Of a stretch of 52,503 bases of DNA, positions 34,662-43,776 are shown piece after piece. Position numbers and translations under genes: made by a program. Source of the stretch: Sphingomonas bacterium (GTDB lineage Bacteria; Pseudomonadota; Alphaproteobacteria; Sphingomonadales; Sphingomonadaceae); assembly GCF_903642285.1 (NCBI RefSeq), contig NZ_CAHJWJ010000023.1, forward strand, positions 1 to 52,503. Reading direction: 5' to 3'. The notes under the pieces were generated by a model, which was not told the origin of the DNA, made no database searches, and was given only the letters and a program-made list of their open reading frames with translations. Numbering within the stretch: the stretch's first letter is position 1; every line of letters starts with the position of its first letter.

Positions 34662-35731
34662 CGACACTGCTCTTCCTTCCCGGCGACGATCGCGGCTGGT
34701 CCTGGATGCGGATCCACGCCGACGCGCGAGTCGAAAGCGGGGAGGGTATTCCCGTGGATCAAGGCGACACCGTCGCGGTCGCGCCGGCGGATGCGGTGAC
34801 GCTGCACTGGGCGGAACTTCCGGTACGATCGGCTGCGCAGGCGACCGCCGCCGCGCGCATTCTCGCCGGTGAAGCGAGCGCCGGTCCGGTGGCCGAACTC
34901 CATGTCGCGGTCGGCGAGGAAGGGCGGGCAGACCGGCCGATCGGCGTCGTGGGCGCGGGCCGGATGCGTGCATGGCTGGAGGCGCTGGCGGAGCAGGGAA
35001 TCGACCCGGTCGCGATCGTCCCCGCGCCGATGCTGCTGCCGCGCCCGGAGGCCGGTTATGTCAGCGGCGAGATCGGCGGGCGGGGGGTCGTGCGCGGCAT
35101 CAGCAGCGGCTTCGCGGACGAGGCGCGGCTGACCGATCTGGTGACGGGCGGCGTCGCCCCCGATGTGCTGGACCGCGATGCGTTGGCGCAAGGGATCGCG
35201 GCCGGGTCAAGCAACCCCGCGCTCGACCTGCGGCAGGGGATGTTCGCGCGTCGGCGCAGAAGGGCACCCGACTGGGCGCTGATCCGGCGGCTGGCGGTGA
35301 TGGCGCTCGTCGTGCTGGCGATCACATTGGCGATCGACGTGGTGAAGATCGCAAAATACGAATTCGCGGCGGGTGCGCTGGAAGAACGCGCGGATTCGCT
35401 CGCGCGCACCGGGCTGCCGCGCGGCGAAAGCGTGAACGATGCGGATCGTCAGCTCGACGAACGATTGGCGCGGTTGCGCGGGCCGGGTCAGGGCTTTTCC
35501 GCGACGACCGCCGCGGTCTATGCCGCGGTGCGGAGCGTGCCGGGCAGCGAGATAACCGCGATCGATTTCGGCGCAGGCGGCACGCTCCGCGTGGCGCTCG
35601 CCACCGACCGTCAGGCCGCCGTGCTCGACGTGAAGAACGCCATCGAGGCGCTTGGCTACAAGGTCGACGCCGGCGTGTTCCAGTCCGCGGCCGGACGCGT
35701 GTCGGGCGAGATGACGGTGAGCGCGCCATGA
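34658..35731 (+). CDS. gspL: type II secretion protein GspL
   Basis: 357 aa from GTG 34658 (GTGA overlap with gspK; GGGGAGGA upstream). Cytoplasmic actin-like part (TTLLFLPGDDRGWSWMRI, VTLHWAELPVRSAAQATAAARILAG), one membrane helix near 205-225 (ALIRRLAVMALVVLAITLAI) and a periplasmic ferredoxin-like domain. Recruits GspE to the membrane. Confidence 0.85.
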   Translation: MTTLLFLPGDDRGWSWMRIHADARVESGEGIPVDQGDTVAVAPADAVTLHWAELPVRSAAQATAAARILAGEASAGPVAELHVAVGEEGRADRPIGVVGAGRMRAWLEALAEQGIDPVAIVPAPMLLPRPEAGYVSGEIGGRGVVRGISSGFADEARLTDLVTGGVAPDVLDRDALAQGIAAGSSNPALDLRQGMFARRRRRAPDWALIRRLAVMALVVLAITLAIDVVKIAKYEFAAGALEERADSLARTGLPRGESVNDADRQLDERLARLRGPGQGFSATTAAVYAAVRSVPGSEITAIDFGAGGTLRVALATDRQAAVLDVKNAIEALGYKVDAGVFQSAAGRVSGEMTVSAP

Positions 35732-36201
35732 GACCCCTGTTCGCCTGGTTCGACGGCCGGTCACTGCGCGAGAAGCGGCTGCTGCTCGTCGCCGCCGCGC
35801 TCGCGGTGCTGGCGCTGCTTTGGGGCGGGGTCGTCCGCCCCGTCGGCGATGCCCTGTCGAGCGAACGGGAACGCTATGCGGATGCGGTGTCGCGGCTTGG
35901 GTCGACCGAGGCGCGGGTCGACGCGGTTGTGGACATCGCACGGAGCCGTGCAGTAGCGATTGGCCCGATCGCGGACACGGTCCGCGCCGCGGCCGGGCAG
36001 GCGGGTTTCACGCTCGCAAGCCTCGATCCTGCCGGGCCCGACGCGGTGAAGGTCAATATCCAGTCGGCGCGCCCGGCGGCGCTCGCCGCGTGGTTGGCAC
36101 GGCTCGAGGCGTCGGGCGTGCTCGTGGGATCGGCATCGCTGACGAACAATGGCGACCGGACGCTCGGCGTGACGATCACGCTGAGGGCACGGGGCAGTTG
36201 A
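35728..36201 (+). CDS. gspM: type II secretion protein GspM
   Basis: 157 aa; ATG 35728 overlaps the gspL stop (ATGA). Short cytoplasmic N-terminus WFDGRSLREKRLLLVAAALA running into one membrane helix, a coiled region, and a small ferredoxin-like periplasmic domain ending LGVTITLRARGS. Partner of GspL. Confidence 0.85.
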   Translation: MRPLFAWFDGRSLREKRLLLVAAALAVLALLWGGVVRPVGDALSSERERYADAVSRLGSTEARVDAVVDIARSRAVAIGPIADTVRAAAGQAGFTLASLDPAGPDAVKVNIQSARPAALAAWLARLEASGVLVGSASLTNNGDRTLGVTITLRARGS

Positions 36202-36929
36202 TGCAAATCCGGCTCGCCACTCGCCCGGCGGCACTGTTCGGCGCGATGCTCGTCGTCATGCTGCTCGCACTGCTGCCGATGCGCGCCGCGCTCGGCTGGA
36301 TCGGTGCGGGCGATGATGGGCTGGTCGTGCGAACGGCGAGCGGCAGCGTGTGGGACGGGCGACTGACCGATGTCCGCTTCGGCGGCCTGGCGCTCGGCGA
36401 CATGGACGCTGCCGTCTCGCCCTTCGCGCTTCTGCTTGGCCGGGCGCGGATCGCGGTCGACGGGCGCGATCCCGCACAGCCGGTCCATGGCGCGGCGAGC
36501 CTCAGCCGCCACGGTGTCGCGGTCGACTCGATGACCGCGCATATCCCGACCGGATCGCTGTTCGCGCCGGTGCCGGTCAGCGCGATCGATCTCGATACGG
36601 TCAGCGTCCGCTTCCGCGACGGCCAATGCGAAAGTGCGGACGGCCGGGTCACCGCGACGCTGGCAAGCGGGGGGATCGCCGGTATCACGCTGCCGGCGAC
36701 CTTGTCCGGGCCCGCGCGCTGCGACGGCGGATCGCTGCTCGTGCCGCTCGTCAGCCAGGCGGGGACGGAGGGGATCACGATCCGGATTACGGGTGCCGGC
36801 AGCTATCATGCCGACCTGTCGCTCCGCCCTGGCGATCCGGCCGCGGTGGCGCGGCTGACGGGGGCCGGGTTCGCCGAACAGGGCGGCACGTACCGGTTGT
36901 CGATCGACGGCCGCTTCCGCCAATCCTGA
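36201..36929 (+). CDS. gspN: type II secretion protein GspN
   Basis: 242 aa from ATG 36201, overlapping the gspM stop (TGATG). N-terminal helix AALFGAMLVVMLLALLPMRAAL, then GspN-type repeats (GSVWDGRLTDVRFGGLALGD, ADGRVTATLASGG). Non-universal T2SS component found in many Sphingomonads and Xanthomonads. Ends the gspC-N operon; no gspO (prepilin peptidase) is in the window. Confidence 0.82.
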   Translation: MQIRLATRPAALFGAMLVVMLLALLPMRAALGWIGAGDDGLVVRTASGSVWDGRLTDVRFGGLALGDMDAAVSPFALLLGRARIAVDGRDPAQPVHGAASLSRHGVAVDSMTAHIPTGSLFAPVPVSAIDLDTVSVRFRDGQCESADGRVTATLASGGIAGITLPATLSGPARCDGGSLLVPLVSQAGTEGITIRITGAGSYHADLSLRPGDPAAVARLTGAGFAEQGGTYRLSIDGRFRQS

Positions 36930-36981
36930 CGCTACGTCCTTGACGCCGCGGGCAAGCGACCGCTAGGGGCGCAGGCTTCGC

Positions 36982-37059
36982 GGCGACCGTAGTTCAATTG
37001 GTTAGAGCGTCGGCTTGTGATGCCGGAAGTTGCGGGTTCAAGTCCCGTCGGTCGCCCCA
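36982..37059 (+). tRNA. tRNA-His (anticodon GUG)
   Basis: Extra G at -1 opposite C73, acceptor GCGACCG/CGGTCGC, anticodon stem TCGGC/GCCGG with loop TTGTGAT, T-arm GCGGG/CCCGT, encoded CCA. Confidence 0.95.
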
Positions 37060-37091
37060 TTCCCTTGCGCCAATTCCCGAGATTTCGAACG

Positions 37092-38141
37092 ATGACCAGC
37101 GGCTGGGGTTTTCCCGATTTCGACGATCATGAGGGCGTGCACCTCTTCACCGATCCCGCTTCTGGGCTGCGTGCGGTGATCGCGATCCATTCGACCGCGA
37201 TGGGGCCGGCCGCGGGCGGCGCGCGCTTCTGGCATTATGCGGACAGCGACGGGGCGATCACCGACGCGCTGCGCCTGTCGCGCGGCATGAGTTTCAAGAA
37301 CGCGATGGCGGGCCTGCCGCTCGGCGGCGGGAAGGGTGTCGTGCTGGCGGATGCGCCGGGTGCGACGATCGGCGACGCGCAGCTCCGGGCGTTCGGCCGC
37401 GCCGTCGATTCGCTCGGCGGGCGCTACGTGACGGCCGAGGATGTCGGCATGTCCGAAGCGCGGATGAAGGTGATCGCCAGCCAGACGCGTTACGTCTCCG
37501 GCCTGCCGGTCGCAAGCGGGGCGGCGGGCGGCGATCCCGGCCCTTACACCGCGCAGGGGGTGTATCTGGGCGTGAAGGCCGCAGCGGCGCGCGGGCTGGG
37601 TGCGACGGACGTGAAGGGCGTCCGGGTCGCGATCCAGGGCGTCGGCTCGGTCGGGGGCGGGCTCGCGCGGTTGCTGGCGAAGGACGGCGCGGAGCTGACG
37701 CTGGCGGATGTCGACGAGGCGCGCGCGCAGGCGCTGGCGGAGGAACTGGGCGCGGTCGCGGTGTCGGCGGAGGCGATCCTGTCGGCAGACGTCGATCTGG
37801 TCAGCCCCAACGCGCTCGGCGCGATCCTGCACGAGGGCAGCATCGCCGCACTGAAGGCGAAGGTCGTGGCGGGTGGCGCGAACAACCAGCTGGCAACGCC
37901 CGCGGACGGCGACCGCATCCACGATCGCGGCATCGTCTATGCGCCCGATTACGTCATCAACGCGGGCGGCATCATCAATGTCGGGCTGGAATATCTGGGG
38001 CAGGGCAACGAGGCGGAGGTGATGGCGCGGATCGCGCGGATTCCCGCCCGGCTGGGCGAGATCTGGGACGAAAGCGAACGGACCGGCACGCCCGCGGCGC
38101 ATGTCGCCGATGCGATCGCGCGGCGGCTGATCGGACGCTGA
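37092..38141 (+). CDS. Glu/Leu/Phe/Val dehydrogenase family enzyme
   Basis: 349 aa from ATG 37092; the open frame extends upstream into tRNA-His, which rules out the longer form. N-terminal substrate domain: GPAAGGARFWHY, SRGMSFKNAMAGLPLGGGKG with catalytic Lys, AEDVGMS; Rossmann NAD domain with IQGVGSVGGGLA; then VVAGGANNQLATPADG and DYVINAGGIINVGLEY. Closest in size to leucine dehydrogenase (about 350-370 aa). Reversible NAD-linked deamination of a branched-chain or aromatic amino acid in the cytoplasm; exact substrate not decidable. Confidence 0.88.
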   Translation: MTSGWGFPDFDDHEGVHLFTDPASGLRAVIAIHSTAMGPAAGGARFWHYADSDGAITDALRLSRGMSFKNAMAGLPLGGGKGVVLADAPGATIGDAQLRAFGRAVDSLGGRYVTAEDVGMSEARMKVIASQTRYVSGLPVASGAAGGDPGPYTAQGVYLGVKAAAARGLGATDVKGVRVAIQGVGSVGGGLARLLAKDGAELTLADVDEARAQALAEELGAVAVSAEAILSADVDLVSPNALGAILHEGSIAALKAKVVAGGANNQLATPADGDRIHDRGIVYAPDYVINAGGIINVGLEYLGQGNEAEVMARIARIPARLGEIWDESERTGTPAAHVADAIARRLIGR

Positions 38142-38218
38142 GCCGCGCTGCGGTTGCGTGCCCTCGATACCCGTCCTATCTCATGAAGCGATGACCGGTA
38201 CGGGGGACGCGCGACGCC

Positions 38219-38542
38219 ATGACCATTTTCGACGACCGCGAGCGCGGCTTCGAAGCCAAGTTCGTCCATGATGAGGAAATGGCGTTTCGCATCGTCGCCC
38301 GCCGCAACCGTCTGCTCGGGCAATGGGCGGCGGACCACATGAAATTGACCCCCGAAGAAGCCGATGCCTATTCGCGATCGGTCGTGCATGCCGAGTTCGA
38401 GGAAGCGGGTGACGAGGACGTCGTGCGCAAGCTCGTCGGGGACCTGTCCGCGGCGGGGGTCGAGATCGACGACGCGCAGGTGCGCCAGGCGCTGGCCGAC
38501 AAGACCGTCGACGCGCGCCGACAGCTGATGGAATTGAAATAA
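38219..38542 (+). CDS. ATP synthase inhibitor zeta subunit (DUF1476)
   Basis: 107 aa, the family length. MTIFDDRERGFEAKFVHDEEMAFRI is the DUF1476 opening, and the N-terminal inhibitory segment is present. Known in Paracoccus as the zeta subunit that blocks ATP hydrolysis by F1; restricted to alphaproteobacteria. One base separates its stop from the bolA ATG. Confidence 0.9.
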   Translation: MTIFDDRERGFEAKFVHDEEMAFRIVARRNRLLGQWAADHMKLTPEEADAYSRSVVHAEFEEAGDEDVVRKLVGDLSAAGVEIDDAQVRQALADKTVDARRQLMELK

Positions 38543-38543
38543 C

Positions 38544-38774
38544 ATGCCGATGGCCGCCGACGACATCGCCGCGATGATCCGCGCCGGTATCCCCGATGCC
38601 GAGGTGGAGATCACCGATCTGGCGGGCGACGGCGACCATTATGCCGCCCGTGTGGTCGCGCCCGGCTTTGCCGGCATGAGCCGGGTGAAGCAGCATCAGC
38701 AGGTTTATGCCGCGCTCGGCGGCCGCATGGGTGGCGTCCTCCACGCGCTGCAACTGACCACCGCATCTTCCTGA
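38544..38774 (+). CDS. BolA/IbaG-family protein
   Basis: 76 aa (ATG 38544; ATG 38550 possible). Class II KH-like fold with [20 protein letters not shown] and [21 protein letters not shown]. BolA proteins bridge a [2Fe-2S] cluster with monothiol glutaredoxins; the next gene is exactly such a glutaredoxin. Role: iron-sulfur or iron homeostasis. Confidence 0.92.
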   Translation: MPMAADDIAAMIRAGIPDAEVEITDLAGDGDHYAARVVAPGFAGMSRVKQHQQVYAALGGRMGGVLHALQLTTASS

Positions 38775-38785
38775 GGAATTCCGTG

Positions 38786-39112
38786 ATGTCCGACCCGACG
38801 ACCGAAGACACGCTCGCCCGTATCGATACGCTCGTGAAGGCCAGTCCTGTGGTGCTGTTCATGAAAGGCAGTCCGCTGTTCCCGCAATGCGGCTTCTCCA
38901 GCCGCGCGGTCGCGATCCTCAATCATCTGGACGTCGCGTTCGAAAGCGTCGACGTGCTGCAGGATCAGGCGATCCGTCAGGGGATCAAGGGCTATTCCGA
39001 CTGGCCGACGATCCCGCAGCTTTATGCGAAAGGCGAATTCGTCGGCGGGTCGGATATCATGATGGAAATGTACGAAAGCGGCGAACTGGCCGATCTGCTC
39101 GTCAAGGGTTGA
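38786..39112 (+). CDS. grxD: monothiol glutaredoxin Grx4
   Basis: 108 aa from ATG 38786 with GAGGAA upstream; GTG 38783 also in frame. CGFS active site in [14 protein letters not shown], then [20 protein letters not shown]. Binds a bridging [2Fe-2S] cluster with glutathione and hands it on. 11 bp after bolA. Confidence 0.95.
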   Translation: MSDPTTEDTLARIDTLVKASPVVLFMKGSPLFPQCGFSSRAVAILNHLDVAFESVDVLQDQAIRQGIKGYSDWPTIPQLYAKGEFVGGSDIMMEMYESGELADLLVKG

Positions 39113-39123
39113 AGGCCGGGTGC

Positions 39124-39163
39124 GGGCGGGCGACGCGAGATCGGTAGCAGCGTCGGCCCGCCC
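39124..39163 (+). terminator. hairpin after grxD
   Basis: GGGCGGGCGACGC (39124-39136) pairs with GCGTCGGCCCGCCC (39150-39163) with one bulge. No U tract. The rest of the 268-bp gap to the next gene shows no gene. Confidence 0.5.
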
Positions 39164-39380
39164 TGCTGAAGCGCGCTGCGCTCGGCTGTCAGACGTCCCG
39201 CAGTGTTCGTGCCAGCCCAGGCGATCGGCGGTTTTGTGAGGGTTCGGGTGGTTAATGGACATGGCCGTTGACCTGCGCCTGTAAGAAATGCCGACATCAT
39301 GCGCATTGTCGGCACGTTCGGCTTTCTCCGTCGGGAGGGCCAACCGGACACCGGGCGAGTGAGAAGCGTCTGCGCGCCCG

Positions 39381-40292
39381 ATGACCCGGCAAGACTTGCC
39401 AACGGTGGCTCTCGCCGCCACTTCGTTCGCCATGGACGAGGCCACCGGAATACCGATCGCGCTCGAACCGCTGGTCACTCGCGTTCTCGCCCCCAATCCG
39501 TCGCCCTACACCTTCACCGGCACGCAGACGCACGTCGTCGGTACGACCGACCTCGCGGTCATCGATCCCGGACCCGATGATCCCGCGCACTTGGCGGCGC
39601 TGACCGCGGCCATCGCGGGGCGACCGGTGCGGGCGATCGTCATCACCCATCATCACCGCGACCATAGCCCAGCGAGCCGCCCCCTCGCGTTTGCGACGGG
39701 CGCGCCGATCGTCGGTGCGGCACCATTCGCCATCCATGACGAGGGCGCGCAGACCGACGCGGCGTTCGATGCCGACTATGCGCCGGACCGGGTGCTGGAG
39801 GACGGACAGGGGATCGCCGGAGACGGCTGGACGCTGACCGCGCTGGCGACCCCGGGGCATAGCTCGAACCATCTCGCCTTCGCGCTACCGGAAGCGCAGG
39901 GCGGCGCGGGCGCGCTGTTCAGCGGCGATCACGTCATGGGCTGGTCGACCACCGTCGTCTCGCCACCCGACGGCGACATGGCGGCGTATATGGCCAGTCT
40001 GGAGCGGCTGAAGGGGCGCGACGAGGCGATCTATTATCCCGGCCATGGCGACGCGGTAGAGAACCCGCGCCGGCTCGTCCGGCACATGATCGGTCATCGC
40101 CGCCAGCGCGAGGGGCAGGCGCTGCGGCTGCTCGGCGAGCGCGCGTCGGCGCTGCCCGAATTGACCCGGGCGATGTATGCCGGGCTCGACGAACGGCTGC
40201 TGCCCGCGGCCGAGCGCTCGGTGCTCGCACATCTGATCGACCTCGAGCGTCGGGGCCGCGTTCGCCGCGACGGGGAGCGGTGGGCCATTTGA
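39381..40292 (+). CDS. MBL-fold metallo-hydrolase (LACTB2-like)
   Basis: 303 aa from ATG 39381; ATG 39432 is an alternative nearer the conserved start (VTRVLAPNPSPYTFTGTQTH). Zinc ligands HHHRDHS (His90, His92, Asp94, His95), TPGHSSNH, SGDHVMG and YPGHGD. The C-terminal 60 residues form a winged-helix-like domain (EGQALRLLGERASALPELTR), as in the LACTB2 group, which includes endoribonucleases and hydrolases. Substrate unknown. Confidence 0.87.
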   Translation: MTRQDLPTVALAATSFAMDEATGIPIALEPLVTRVLAPNPSPYTFTGTQTHVVGTTDLAVIDPGPDDPAHLAALTAAIAGRPVRAIVITHHHRDHSPASRPLAFATGAPIVGAAPFAIHDEGAQTDAAFDADYAPDRVLEDGQGIAGDGWTLTALATPGHSSNHLAFALPEAQGGAGALFSGDHVMGWSTTVVSPPDGDMAAYMASLERLKGRDEAIYYPGHGDAVENPRRLVRHMIGHRRQREGQALRLLGERASALPELTRAMYAGLDERLLPAAERSVLAHLIDLERRGRVRRDGERWAI

Positions 40293-40975
40293 GGCGATTG
40301 CTCGAGGCGCTGGCGATCGTCGTTCTGCTCGGCGTGGGCTATGCGGGGTGGCTCCGCTATCGGGAACGCTATGTCGTCGAGACTCGGGACGACGGCGTGG
40401 CGGTGGCGAAGGTCGTCGCTGAGCGCTTCGCCCGCTCCGCGTCGCTGCGGGTCGGCACGCTGTCGGGCGTGGTGCAAAGCACCGCAAGCGATGTGCGCGG
40501 GCTCGGCCTGCTCCGGTCCGATCGGGTCGTAAAGGCACCGTACGCCGTCGATTATTTCGTCGACGCGGGGCAGATCGGGCCGGGGGCCATGCGCTGGGAT
40601 GCGAACGCGCGCACGCTGCTCGTCGATGCGCCGGACGTGACGGTCGGCCCGCCCAGCATCGACGAGGCGCATCGCACGCTCACGCGCGATCGCGGCCTGT
40701 TCGTCACCCGCGGCGCGTTCGAGGACATGAGCCGGGCCACCGCCGTCAAGGCGCAGGCGATGGTGGAGGCGCGGGCGCGCGACCCGAAGAACGTGGCGCT
40801 CGCGCGCAACAACGCCCGCGTCGTGATCGCCGATCTGCTCGGTGCCCCGCTCCGCGCGGCGGGCTTCCACGGCGTGACGGTCCGCGTGCGCCTTGCGGGC
40901 GACGCGAGGCCGTCCGAGGATCGACGTCGCTGGGACGTGTCGCGCTCGATCGAAGACGTGCTGAGGGAACCGTAA
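40289..40975 (+). CDS. DUF4230 membrane-anchored protein
   Basis: 228 aa from TTG 40289, which overlaps the MBL stop (TTGA) and gives RRLLEALAIVVLLGVGYAGW as signal anchor; GTG 40280 is an alternative with poorer ribosome-site spacing. DUF4230 features: the YAVDYFVDAGQIGPGAMRWD block, VDAPDVTVGPPSID, and ARNNARVVIADLLGAPLRAAG. Function unknown. Coupled to the MBL hydrolase. Confidence 0.78.
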   Translation: MRRLLEALAIVVLLGVGYAGWLRYRERYVVETRDDGVAVAKVVAERFARSASLRVGTLSGVVQSTASDVRGLGLLRSDRVVKAPYAVDYFVDAGQIGPGAMRWDANARTLLVDAPDVTVGPPSIDEAHRTLTRDRGLFVTRGAFEDMSRATAVKAQAMVEARARDPKNVALARNNARVVIADLLGAPLRAAGFHGVTVRVRLAGDARPSEDRRRWDVSRSIEDVLREP

Positions 40976-41063
40976 GACTTTGCTTTCATGGCAAAGTAGG
41001 CGTTAACTTGCATTATCTTCCTGATCTAAATAGACGGCGACCTTCGCAGGGAGGCCTTGATCG

Positions 41064-41864
41064 ATGGCGACTATAGCGGCGCGGGTTTGGACCACCGACC
41101 GGAGAGACCGGTTCTTCGGCCATCTGGCGATCGCCATGGCGCTGACGGTCGTCATCGGCTTTTCGACGCAATTGATCGCCGGTCGTTCGAGCTTTCATGT
41201 CCGCCCTCTGATCCATCTTCACGCCGTGGCGTTCATGGGCTGGACGGCGTTGTTCACAATCCAGGCGCAACTCGGGGTGCGGGGTGGGACGCTGTCGCTC
41301 CATCGCCGCCTCGGCTGGATCGGCGCGGGCTGGGCGGTCGCGTTGGTCGTGCTGGGGTGCGCGCTGACGGTCGACGTGACGCGGCGCGGGAACGTGCCGT
41401 TCTTCTTCCCCCCGCAAATGTTCCTGATCGCCAACCCGGCGACCGTGTTCGCGTTCTTCGGCTTCACCGTCGCGGCGATCCGGATGCGGCGACGGACCGA
41501 CTGGCACCGCCGGCTTCACCTCTGCGGCATGACCATGATCATGGGCCCCGCGCTCGGTCGCCTGCTGCCGCTGCCGTTCCTGACGCCCTGGGCGTTCGAG
41601 TGGGGAAGCGGGACGCCCGTGGTCTTCCTCCTCGCGGGGATGGCTCATGACCGGCGGCGGCTCGGGCGCATCCACCCGGCGTGGCCGTGGGGGACGGCGG
41701 TGCTGGTCGCGGTTCTGGTCGGCGCGCGGCTGATCGCCTTCTCGCCCGCGGGCGACGCGATCTACCGCGCGGTGACGGCGGACGCGCCCGGGGCGGCCGT
41801 TCCGGGCAGGCTGCTCGGCTCGCCGCCAAGCGGGTTGCGGAGGCCCGCCCAAGCCGCCATTTGA
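41064..41864 (+). CDS. multi-pass membrane protein of unknown function
   Basis: 266 aa with about six or seven hydrophobic helices (HLAIAMALTVVIGFSTQLIA, LHAVAFMGWTALFTIQAQLG, WIGAGWAVALVVLGCALTV, MFLIANPATVFAFFGFTVAA, the last near 225-245). A His-rich loop, HVRPLIHLHAV, and SLHRRLGWIG repeated as DWHRRLHLCGM suggest possible haem or metal ligands. GCAGGGAGG lies upstream of ATG 41064. No family assigned; a DUF2306-like protein is a possibility. Confidence 0.65.
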   Translation: MATIAARVWTTDRRDRFFGHLAIAMALTVVIGFSTQLIAGRSSFHVRPLIHLHAVAFMGWTALFTIQAQLGVRGGTLSLHRRLGWIGAGWAVALVVLGCALTVDVTRRGNVPFFFPPQMFLIANPATVFAFFGFTVAAIRMRRRTDWHRRLHLCGMTMIMGPALGRLLPLPFLTPWAFEWGSGTPVVFLLAGMAHDRRRLGRIHPAWPWGTAVLVAVLVGARLIAFSPAGDAIYRAVTADAPGAAVPGRLLGSPPSGLRRPAQAAI

Positions 41865-41869
41865 GGGAC

Positions 41870-42871
41870 ATGACTCACCAGCCCAACGTCCTGCGCGGCC
41901 TCGACCTGCGCGCCGAGATCGACCGACTGCGCAAGGATCGCAACGCCGTCATCCTCGCGCATTATTATCAGAAGCCCGAAATCCAGGACATTGCGGACTT
42001 CGTCGGCGACAGTCTGGATCTCAGCCGAAAGGCGCAGGCGACCGACGCCGACGTCATCGCATTCTGCGGCGTTCGTTTCATGGCGGAGACCGCGAAAATC
42101 CTCAGCCCGCAAAAGATCGTCGTTCTACCCGACATGGACGCGGGGTGCAGTCTGGAGGACAGCTGTCCGCCCGATCAGTTCGCCGCGTTTCGCAGCGCTC
42201 ATCCCGATCACATCGCGCTCACATACATCAATTGCTCCGCTGCGGTGAAGGCGCTGAGCGACGTCATCGTCACATCCTCCTCGGCGGAGACGATCCTGGC
42301 CAAACTGCCGGCGGACCAGAAGATCATCTTCGGCCCCGACAAGAATCTCGGCGGCTATCTCGCGCGCAAGACCGGCCGTGATATGCTGCTATGGCCGGGG
42401 GTGTGCATCGTCCACGAGGCGTTCAGCGAGACCGAGTTGCTGAAGCTGCAATTGCTGCATCCCGGCGCGCCGATCGCGGCGCATCCGGAATGTCCCGCGG
42501 TGATCCTGGACCATGCCGACTATGTCGGATCGACCCGCGGCATCCTGGAATTCGCCCAAAGCTTTCCCGGCGACACGCTGATCGTCGCGACCGAGCCGCA
42601 TATCATCCACCAGATGGAGCGGGTGCTGCCGAACAAGCATTTCATCGGTGCGCCGGGGGCGGATGGGAACTGCAACTGCAACATCTGCCCGTACATGGCG
42701 CTGAACACGATGGAGAAACTATACGCGGCGCTGCGCGATCTCGAACCGCGGATCGAGATCGAGGAAGGGTTGCGGCTGAAAGCGAAGAAGAGCCTCGACG
42801 CGATGCTGTCGATGGCGAGTGCCACGATCGGGCAGGGTGACCTCGGCCCGGCGCGCGTGACGGGCGACTGA
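41870..42871 (+). CDS. nadA: quinolinate synthase
   Basis: 333 aa from ATG 41870, with GAGGGA just upstream. [4Fe-4S] enzyme that condenses iminoaspartate with DHAP to quinolinate in NAD synthesis. Motifs: AVILAHYYQKPEIQDIADFV, the cluster-type Cys in DMDAGCSLEDSC, HPECPAV, and the C-terminal DGNCNCNICPYMALNT. Directly followed by nadC (1 bp gap). No nadB seen nearby. Confidence 0.96.
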   Translation: MTHQPNVLRGLDLRAEIDRLRKDRNAVILAHYYQKPEIQDIADFVGDSLDLSRKAQATDADVIAFCGVRFMAETAKILSPQKIVVLPDMDAGCSLEDSCPPDQFAAFRSAHPDHIALTYINCSAAVKALSDVIVTSSSAETILAKLPADQKIIFGPDKNLGGYLARKTGRDMLLWPGVCIVHEAFSETELLKLQLLHPGAPIAAHPECPAVILDHADYVGSTRGILEFAQSFPGDTLIVATEPHIIHQMERVLPNKHFIGAPGADGNCNCNICPYMALNTMEKLYAALRDLEPRIEIEEGLRLKAKKSLDAMLSMASATIGQGDLGPARVTGD

Positions 42872-42872
42872 C

Positions 42873-43718
42873 ATGGCGTTCGTGCTCGACGGGTTCGATC
42901 TCGACGCTTTCTTGGCCGCGACGCTGGCAGAGGATCTGGGTGACGGAGGCGATATCACGTCCGCGGCGGTCATCCCGGCGGAAGCGCGGTTCCGGGGGGT
43001 AATGGCGAGCCGCGACTCGATCACCGTCGCCGGGCTTGGCGTGGCCGCGGGGTTCTTTCGTGCGCTCGATCCGGAAGTGACGATCGTACCGCTGGTCGAG
43101 GACGGTGCCGCGATTGCGGCCGGCGGCGTGCTGATGCGGCTGGAGGGCAGTGCGCGCGCGATGCTGACGGCCGAGCGATCCGCGCTGAACACCGTGCAGC
43201 ATCTGTCGGGCATCGCGACGCTGACGCGCGCCTATGCCGATCGCATCCTGGGGACGGGCGCGATCCTGCTCGACACGCGCAAGACCATCCCCGGTCTGCG
43301 CCGGCTGGAGAAATATGCGACCCGGATGGGTGGCGCGCAGAATCACCGGATGGGGCTGTGGGACGCGGCGATGATCAAGGACAATCACGTCGCGGTGGCG
43401 GGCGATGTCGGCGAAGCGGTGGCGCGCGCGAAGGCGGCCGGGATCGCGCGGATCATCGTCGAGGTCGACCGGATCGATCAGATCGAACCCGCGCTGGCGG
43501 CAGGCGCGACGCATCTGCTGCTCGACAACATGACGCCAGCGGTGTTGCGCGGGGCGGTGACGCTCGTCGGCGGGCGCGTACCCACCGAGGCGTCGGGGGG
43601 CGTCACGCTGGAGACGATCCGCGATATCGCCGCGACGGGGGTGACGTACGTTTCCGTCGGGCGATTGACGCAATCCGCGCCGGCGGCGGATATCGGGCTG
43701 GACTTCGCGCTGGTCTGA
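42873..43718 (+). CDS. nadC: nicotinate-nucleotide pyrophosphorylase (carboxylating)
   Basis: 281 aa. Converts quinolinate and PRPP to NaMN. Motifs: LAEDLGDGGDITSAAV, ERSALNTVQHLSGIAT, DTRKTIPGLRRLEKYA, GGAQNHRMGLWDAAMIKDNH, VEVDRIDQIEPAL, GVTYVSVGRLTQSAPAADIGLDF. Second step of the pathway begun by NadA, one base after it. Confidence 0.96.
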   Translation: MAFVLDGFDLDAFLAATLAEDLGDGGDITSAAVIPAEARFRGVMASRDSITVAGLGVAAGFFRALDPEVTIVPLVEDGAAIAAGGVLMRLEGSARAMLTAERSALNTVQHLSGIATLTRAYADRILGTGAILLDTRKTIPGLRRLEKYATRMGGAQNHRMGLWDAAMIKDNHVAVAGDVGEAVARAKAAGIARIIVEVDRIDQIEPALAAGATHLLLDNMTPAVLRGAVTLVGGRVPTEASGGVTLETIRDIAATGVTYVSVGRLTQSAPAADIGLDFALV

Positions 43719-43776
43719 TCGGGCTTGGCGATCCGCGCGGCAGGCGATACCCATCTTTTGTCATAGGGGGGTTTCG

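Noticed and set aside
40978..40999. ACTTTGC/GCAAAGT inverted repeat as an operator
   Set aside because: A 7-bp arm hairpin just after a stop codon; equally consistent with a weak terminator, with no second site nearby.
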